From an uncultured Rubrobacteraceae bacterium (lineage in GTDB: Bacteria > Actinomycetota > Rubrobacteria > Rubrobacterales > Rubrobacteraceae), in NCBI GenBank assembly GCA_902806105.1, contig CADCVI010000015.1, positions 1 to 17,630 of the forward strand: 17,630 nucleotides of DNA, read 5' to 3'. Positions 13,750 through 17,630 of the stretch are shown here, in pieces (position 1 is the first letter of the stretch; each line of letters starts with the position of its first letter). Below the pieces are notes generated by a model. That model was given only the letters and a program-made list of their open reading frames with translations, made no database searches and was not told the DNA's origin. Position numbers and translations under genes: made by a program.

Positions 13750-15516
13750 TCACCCCCAGCTCAGGACGGGGTCCACGATCTCTTGGCGCACGCAGTCGAC
13801 GTAGCCCTTGTCCGTCACGGCGAACTGGGGGATGCCGGCGAGGGTCACGAAGGACAGGAACATGAAGGGTTCGGGCACGGTGCAGCCCATCTTTCGGGCT
13901 TCGTCCAGCAGCGCCTGGCGCTCATCGGCGAGCCTTCGGGCATCGGTATCGGTCAGCAGGCCGAAGATGGGGAGCGCAAGCTCCCCGATGATCCGGCCGT
14001 CCTGCGCCAGGGCTATGCCGCCGTCCATCTCGGCCACCCTGCCCGCGGCGAGGGCCATGTCCTCCGGGTCGGCGCCCATGACCACGACGTTGTGGTTGTC
14101 GTGGGCGACGCTGGAGGCGATTGCCCCGCGCTTCAGCCCGAAGCCCCCGAGGAAGGCCTTACCGATATTGCCGGTCTCATGGTGCCTCTCCACGACGGCG
14201 ACGTGCAGGATGTCCCGGTCCGTGTCGGCCGCCACATGGCCGTCGACCACGGGTAGCGTGGCCTCGTCGCCTTCGGTTATGGGGATCCACGGCAGGGTGC
14301 GCATGAAGCGGACGGTCGCCTCCTTCGCCCCCGGTTCGGCCCGTACGACCAGGTCACCTGCGGCCGCGGGCGCCCGCAGGTGGAAGGTGTCGGCCGAGAT
14401 CGGGGGGCGCTCCGGGATCACGAGGGGATGGGTCAGCTCCCCTCCCTCGGCGACGGTCTTGCCCCGGGCGATCGTCCTCAGCACCCGGAAGTCCTCCGGA
14501 CCGCTCACGACGTTGATGTCGGCGTAGCGGCCGGGCGCGAGGGTGCCGATCTCCCCCTCCATGTGGAAGGAGCAGGCGGGGTTGAGGGTGACCATCTGCA
14601 AGGCCGTCACGAAGCCCACGCCTTGAGCGAGCGCGACCCGGACGAGGTGGTCCAGGTGCCCGTCGCGGACCAGGGCGACGGCGCTGGTGTCGTCCGTGAC
14701 CAGGCTAAGGAAACGGGTATCCACGCCGCGCTCGGTGGCGGCCCTGATGAGCTCGGGCAGGGTCGGCACGATCAGGTTGTGGCGCAGGTGGGCGTAGACG
14801 CCGTTTCTGACCCTCAGGAGGACGTCCTCGAGATCCAAGGACTCGTGGTCGTTGGTGATGCCGGCCGCCGCGAACGCGTTCCACGCGGGCCCCTTGGTGT
14901 CGGGGCCGTGGCCGACGAGGGCCTTGCGCGCCCGTCGGGCGGCGTCCACGGAGGCCAGGAGGTCCTCGTGTCCCGCGAGGACGTAGTGCGACACCACCTC
15001 CGAGAGCCCGACCGAGTCCTCGCGCTCGAGGGCGGAGGAGATGATGCCCGTGTCGAAGAGCCCCCCGCTGGTCTCGAGACCCGGCGCGAACGGCACGTGC
15101 GAGGGGACTACGAAGTAGAGCTTCAGCGGCGTCCCCCTCGCCTCCCCAAGGGAGGCGTCTATGGCCTCCATCCCGCCTACGACCCCGACCTCGTGCAGGT
15201 CGGTGAACACGCTGGTCGTGCCGCGCGCCAGGACCGCCTCGGCGAAGCGCGTCACGCTCAGGGAGCTGCTCTCGGGGTGGATGTGCCCCTCGACGAAGCC
15301 CGGCACGATGTAGCCGTCGCCCGCCTCGACGAGCTCGGTGCCCTCCCCGATCGTGTACTCCACGTCCCCGATAGCCGCGATGCGCTCGCCGGCCACCGCG
15401 ACGCCGCCTGGGTAGATCTCGCCCGTGTTGACGTTGACCAGACGCTCCCCGCGGACGACGAGGTCCGCCTTCACCCGTCCCGAAGCGACCGCGAGCAACC
15501 TCTCGTCCAACGCCAT
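13750..15516 (-). CDS. ade: Adenine deaminase
   Basis: 588 residues, the usual length. It hydrolyses adenine to hypoxanthine and ammonia in purine salvage, in the cytoplasm. Visible parts: N-terminal composite domain (LVVRGERLVNVNTGEIYPGG), metal motif YIVPGFVEGHIHPESS (H78, H80), VGHGPD (H203), GITNDHESLDLEDVLLRVRN (H224), SLVTDDTSAV (D275/D276), TLNPACSFHMEGEIGTLAPG, and the C-terminal adenine-deaminase domain in ERHHETGNIGKAFLGG, GFGLKRGAIASSVAHDNHN. All metal-site positions I expect are present. Start: ATG 15516 touches the GGGGGAGG site, whereas the TTG two codons later (15510) sits six bases after it and may be the true start. It is a single gene; a hairpin (15565-15580) and a TATAGT hexamer lie upstream. 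Confidence 0.92.
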   Translation of the reverse strand: MALDERLLAVASGRVKADLVVRGERLVNVNTGEIYPGGVAVAGERIAAIGDVEYTIGEGTELVEAGDGYIVPGFVEGHIHPESSSLSVTRFAEAVLARGTTSVFTDLHEVGVVGGMEAIDASLGEARGTPLKLYFVVPSHVPFAPGLETSGGLFDTGIISSALEREDSVGLSEVVSHYVLAGHEDLLASVDAARRARKALVGHGPDTKGPAWNAFAAAGITNDHESLDLEDVLLRVRNGVYAHLRHNLIVPTLPELIRAATERGVDTRFLSLVTDDTSAVALVRDGHLDHLVRVALAQGVGFVTALQMVTLNPACSFHMEGEIGTLAPGRYADINVVSGPEDFRVLRTIARGKTVAEGGELTHPLVIPERPPISADTFHLRAPAAAGDLVVRAEPGAKEATVRFMRTLPWIPITEGDEATLPVVDGHVAADTDRDILHVAVVERHHETGNIGKAFLGGFGLKRGAIASSVAHDNHNVVVMGADPEDMALAAGRVAEMDGGIALAQDGRIIGELALPIFGLLTDTDARRLADERQALLDEARKMGCTVPEPFMFLSFVTLAGIPQFAVTDKGYVDCVRQEIVDPVLSWG

Positions 15517-16093
15517 CCTCCCCCTCGTACCCGGTCGAACAGAGTGCGGGCGGCACTATACACCCGCCCCCGTAGGGGCGTACAGAGCGCCGCCAGCGCC
15601 AGGCCGGGGGTCCCACGTTGGCGCGGCGAGGGCCTCCTTCGGAATCGCGCGACTCCCCCGTACGCGATCGCGTGGGGGATCAGGTCGCCCATGCGATCCT
15701 CGCTCCTCCCGCTTCCCTTCAACGCAAGGTTCAATTCGAACCTACCCCGAAACCGCGCGGGACGGAAGGTCCGGGGCGACTCCACGCTCGAACGGTTGCC
15801 TTCCGAGAACGCACCCCAGGCCGTCCTCCGGGCGGCGCTAGCCCGGGCGGATGCCGCCTGCGACGGGTTGCTTTGCGGCTCTCGACACGAACCCGAGCCC
15901 CGGGCGTCTTTGCGCGTCGGACGTCCGATCCGGTCGCCTTTTGGGCCCGTTACGCCTCTTCTCGCCGGTTCATCGGCGCCCCTTCCGTGTCTCTCTGGAC
16001 GTCGAAGGGGGCGAATGGGCCCCGCGCTCGGCGGTGCAACCCTCTCTTGGGCGCAGTCGCAGAAGGCCCCCGTGTCCGGGGTCTTCGTCTTTT
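15517..16093. other. Gene-free stretch between divergent ade and the small charged protein gene
   Basis: About 600 bases without a supported gene. It has hairpins at 15565-15580 (CGCCCC-CGTA-GGGGCG), 15654-15679 (TCCCCC..ACGC-GATC-GCGT..GGGGGA with a 2-base bulge) and about 16067-16080 (CCCCG-TGTC-CGGGG followed by TCTTCGTCTTTT, the only T-rich tail of this kind in the window). A TATAGT hexamer on the complement at 15555-15560 could be the -10 of ade. AGGTTC/GAACCT near 15729 resembles a tRNA T-arm but no tRNA surrounds it. Confidence 0.4.
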
Positions 16094-16096
16094 GGC

Positions 16097-16131
16097 GTAA
16101 TCCGGCCCGTCCTGGGCTGCGTATTACCCGC
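16097..16131 (+). promoter_or_regulatory. Leader hairpin before the 117-aa protein gene
   Basis: GTAAT near 16097 and ATTAC near 16127 pair at the base, with GCCC-GTCCT-GGGC inside. It ends a few bases before the GAGGAGG ribosome site. It may be an attenuating structure or operator. Confidence 0.35.
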
Positions 16132-16145
16132 GTGAGGAGGTTTTC

Positions 16146-16499
16146 GTGACCGAAGAAGATCGAAAGGAACGCCATCGGCAGGCGTGGGAGCGCTTCGTGA
16201 GGGCGGAGCGCCGCGAGCTGGAGGAGAGGCGAAACGGCCAGCTCGCCAAGCTGCTCGACGGTCCACTCCTGCCCGGCGAGACGGAGGAGGGGCTGGCGAA
16301 GCTCAAGGAGGAGGATCGGGCGCTCGCCGAGCTGGGCCTCCTGGAGCTGAGGGACGAGGACGGCGGCGTCGCCTACAAGCACGTAGACGAACTTCAGCCC
16401 GGGGACAGGGCTGACAGGGTCAGGGCCGAGGGCGCCCGCGTGCGGTGGATAACGGAGCGCGTGAACAAGCTCCAGGAGCAGCGCACGCGGCGGGGTTAG
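16146..16499 (+). CDS. Small charged helical protein, 117 aa, function unknown
   Basis: GTG start with GTGAGGAGG ending 5 bases upstream, and strong GC third-position bias, so it is a real gene. I do not recognise a family. The protein begins MTEEDRKERHRQAWERFVRA and is about one third Glu/Arg/Lys/Asp, with mostly amphipathic helix, a probable coiled coil at about 1-35 and a middle segment DGPLLPGETEEGLAKLKEED. Near residues 60-85 is ALAELGLLELRDEDGGVAYK, a possible small beta hairpin or winged-helix wing. There is no signal, membrane segment or metal motif. The gene is monocistronic and convergent with the receiver operon. It could be a DNA- or protein-binding adaptor; no function is claimed. 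Confidence 0.75.
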   Translation: MTEEDRKERHRQAWERFVRAERRELEERRNGQLAKLLDGPLLPGETEEGLAKLKEEDRALAELGLLELRDEDGGVAYKHVDELQPGDRADRVRAEGARVRWITERVNKLQEQRTRRG

Positions 16500-16681
16500 T
16501 AGGCGTCCCCGTCGATTCGCCCGCTAAAGCTTTCCCCCTCCCCGGCCGATACATATTCAGACCGGGCCGGCACCCGATCACCCCCCTCCTAAAGACCGGC
16601 CCGCGTCTCCTCGCCCGCGCCCCAACTCTCCCCCTTTGCCCCCGGAACGTTCCAGGCCGTCGCGGCGGGCTTCTGCGAACG

Positions 16682-16702
16682 CGCGCTCCCGGAAGGAGCG
16701 CG
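16682..16702. terminator. Bidirectional terminator-like hairpin between convergent genes
   Basis: CGCGCTCC-CGGAA-GGAGCGCG, a perfect 8-bp stem, lies 18 bases beyond the stop of the leftward receiver operon and about 180 bases beyond the rightward gene. No T-run on either side. Confidence 0.55.
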
Positions 16703-16719
16703 AATGGGGCCCGAGGCTC

Positions 16720-17067
16720 CTAGCAGTCCCCGAGCTCCCCGCCCGCCCGGGCCAACTCCACGGCCTCGTCTACGAGGGAGATGAGGTCCCCCAACTCGAC
16801 CTCCTCCAGCTCCCGCCGCCGCCCCGCCAGGCAGATCCGCGCGGGCGGGTGCTCGTAGGGGCGGAACTCCACCCAGGCGGCCGTGCCTTCGGGCGCGAAG
16901 GTGTCGGGCCGGTTCGAGAAGACGAGCCCGGGATGGAGGCGCGCGAGCGCCGCCGCGAGCGTGTCCGGATCGAGCACGGTCACCTCGACGTCCGGCCTCG
17001 AGGCCCGGATTGCCTCCCCTATCACCTGCCGGTAGGAGCGGGGCTCTATGGCCACGACGACGCGCAC
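16720..17067 (-). CDS. Degenerate receiver-like protein (pseudo-receiver), 115 aa
   Basis: GTG start three bases after the stop of the upstream receiver gene, so the two are co-transcribed. The layout copies a receiver domain: MRVVVAIEPRSYRQVIGEAI (strand 1 and helix 1), DVEVTVLDPDTLAAALARL (strand 2, helix 2), PGLVFSNRPDTFAPEG (strand 3 and loop), a middle EFRPYEHPPARICLAG strand, and a last helix GDLISLVDEAVELARAG. At the end of strand 3, where the phosphoacceptor Asp should be, the sequence is LVFSNRP, and the first-strand acidic pair is reduced to one Glu; the Lys near the end is not evident. It is therefore probably a non-phosphorylated receiver fold that binds a partner, perhaps the upstream receiver. 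The fold call is inference from pattern. Confidence 0.65.
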   Translation of the reverse strand: MRVVVAIEPRSYRQVIGEAIRASRPDVEVTVLDPDTLAAALARLHPGLVFSNRPDTFAPEGTAAWVEFRPYEHPPARICLAGRRRELEEVELGDLISLVDEAVELARAGGELGDC

Positions 17068-17070
17068 CTT

Positions 17071-17457
17071 CTACGCTCGCCCCCTCAGTAAGATCCGAAC
17101 TGCGGCGAGGATCTCCTCCACGGAGGCGTCCTTGGAGATCATCTCGTCCGCCCCCATCGACCGCACCCAGGAGTAGAGGTCGGGGCCTCGGGCCACGGTC
17201 AAAACCAGCACCGGCAGGTCGGGCTTCGCCCCGCGCAACTCCCGGATCAGGTCCGTGCCTATGCCGTCGGGCAACAGCAGGTCTATCAGCGCCAGGTCGA
17301 TCTCCCGGGCCTTGTCCCACACCTCCCGGCCGGCCTCTTCCAAAGTCCCGGCCTCGCCGACGACCTCGAGGTCCGGCTCTCGCTCGAGCATGTCGGCGAG
17401 GGCGCGGCGGAACCAGGAGTGGTCCTCGAGCAAGAATATCCGACCCAAGCGCAGCAC
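17071..17457 (-). CDS. Stand-alone response-regulator receiver domain
   Basis: 128 residues containing one complete receiver domain and no output domain. Acidic pocket E11/D12 in IFLLEDHSWF, phosphoacceptor Asp59 in LALIDLLLPDGIGTDLI, Thr87 in VLVLTVARGP and Lys109 in GADEMISKDASVEEILAAV. It looks like the receiver half of NarL-type regulators with the HTH removed. It would accept phosphate from a histidine kinase, none of which is in the window, and pass the signal by protein contact. Start: GTG 17457 is two bases from GGGAGG; TTG 17448, ten bases away, gives MGRIFLLEDH and may be the true start. It is followed after three bases by the receiver-like gene. Confidence 0.88.
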   Translation of the reverse strand: MLRLGRIFLLEDHSWFRRALADMLEREPDLEVVGEAGTLEEAGREVWDKAREIDLALIDLLLPDGIGTDLIRELRGAKPDLPVLVLTVARGPDLYSWVRSMGADEMISKDASVEEILAAVRILLRGRA

Positions 17458-17630
17458 CGCCTCCCGCTGATAGCCTATCTAAATCCCTACCCGAGCGAGG
17501 GCTGCCGTACACCGAACGAGCCTCCGTGGGCCCCCGCCGCCCGCGCCTCCGACCGGTGTAGGGCGGTCCTGCGAGCGTCCGGCTTCTCGCAACCGGATTA
17601 TCCCCGCAGCTTTGCCCCTCGGGTGCCTCA
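17458..17630. promoter_or_regulatory. Upstream region of the receiver operon with palindrome GATAGCCTATC
   Basis: The 11-base palindrome at 17469-17479 lies just before the ribosome site, in an AT-richer patch ending in CTAAAT; on the complement it includes a TAGGCT -10-like hexamer. It could be promoter, operator or both. Nothing else is visible to the window edge. Confidence 0.3.

Noticed and set aside
15725..15745. T-arm-like sequence AGGTTC..GAACCT, possible tRNA
   Set aside because: The loop does not fit TTCRANY in register, and no acceptor, D or anticodon arm surrounds it.
14380..16149. 589-codon ORF on the plus strand over adenine deaminase
   Set aside because: It is the antisense shadow of the ade gene; the opposite frame carries all adenine-deaminase motifs.
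1..17630. CRISPR array, rRNA, intact insertion sequence or phage genes
   Set aside because: No regularly spaced repeats, rRNA segments, transposase motifs or phage structural proteins were seen.

Overview
The window is GC-rich (protein genes strongly G/C at third codon positions, many GTG and a TTG start, purine-rich Shine-Dalgarno sites, hairpin terminators without clear U-tracts). This points to a high-GC actinomycete-type bacterium. The protein style and gene mix suggest something close to Rubrobacter, but that is an inference from reading alone.

Layout, left to right: (1) At 1-429 (-) lies a dehydrogenase remnant with no N-terminal Rossmann motif, next to a 61-residue gene of unknown function (449-634, -). 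(2) A class I cyclic-di-GMP (GEMM-I) riboswitch at about 1075-1170 sits directly in front of a secreted protein with thrombospondin type-3 calcium-binding repeats (1177-1743), followed by a strong hairpin. (3) After a structured 490-base leader region comes an orphan glycine-betaine-type substrate-binding lipoprotein (2295-3185), then an alpha/beta hydrolase (3694-4407) and a fumarate-reductase/tricarballylate-dehydrogenase-like flavoprotein (4730-6160). (4) A broken SpoIIE-type phosphatase fragment (about 6425-6755, -) precedes a SAM-dependent methyltransferase (6966-7883) whose leader holds a long hairpin and an alternative hairpin. (5) A two-gene MoxR ATPase / VWA-domain operon (8479-11168), similar in layout to RavA-ViaA, has overlapping genes and a perfect 12-base Shine-Dalgarno sequence inside the first gene. 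(6) A class-C-type serine hydrolase (11689-12894, -), a TIR/SEFIR-domain fragment (13201-13560, +) and adenine deaminase (13750-15516, -) follow. (7) The right end has a small charged protein (16146-16499, +) and, convergent to it, an operon of a stand-alone phosphoacceptor receiver followed by a receiver-like protein that appears to lack the phosphoacceptor (17457 down to 16720, -).

The genes do not form one pathway. Likely functional units are the riboswitch with its secreted target, the MoxR/VWA chaperone pair, and the receiver/pseudo-receiver pair. The three gene fragments (dehydrogenase, SpoIIE, TIR) and several long low-coding intergenic stretches suggest a region that has been rearranged and is decaying. 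No complete new multi-gene system is evident. The most notable regulatory observation is the c-di-GMP riboswitch whose closing stem appears to take in the Shine-Dalgarno sequence.
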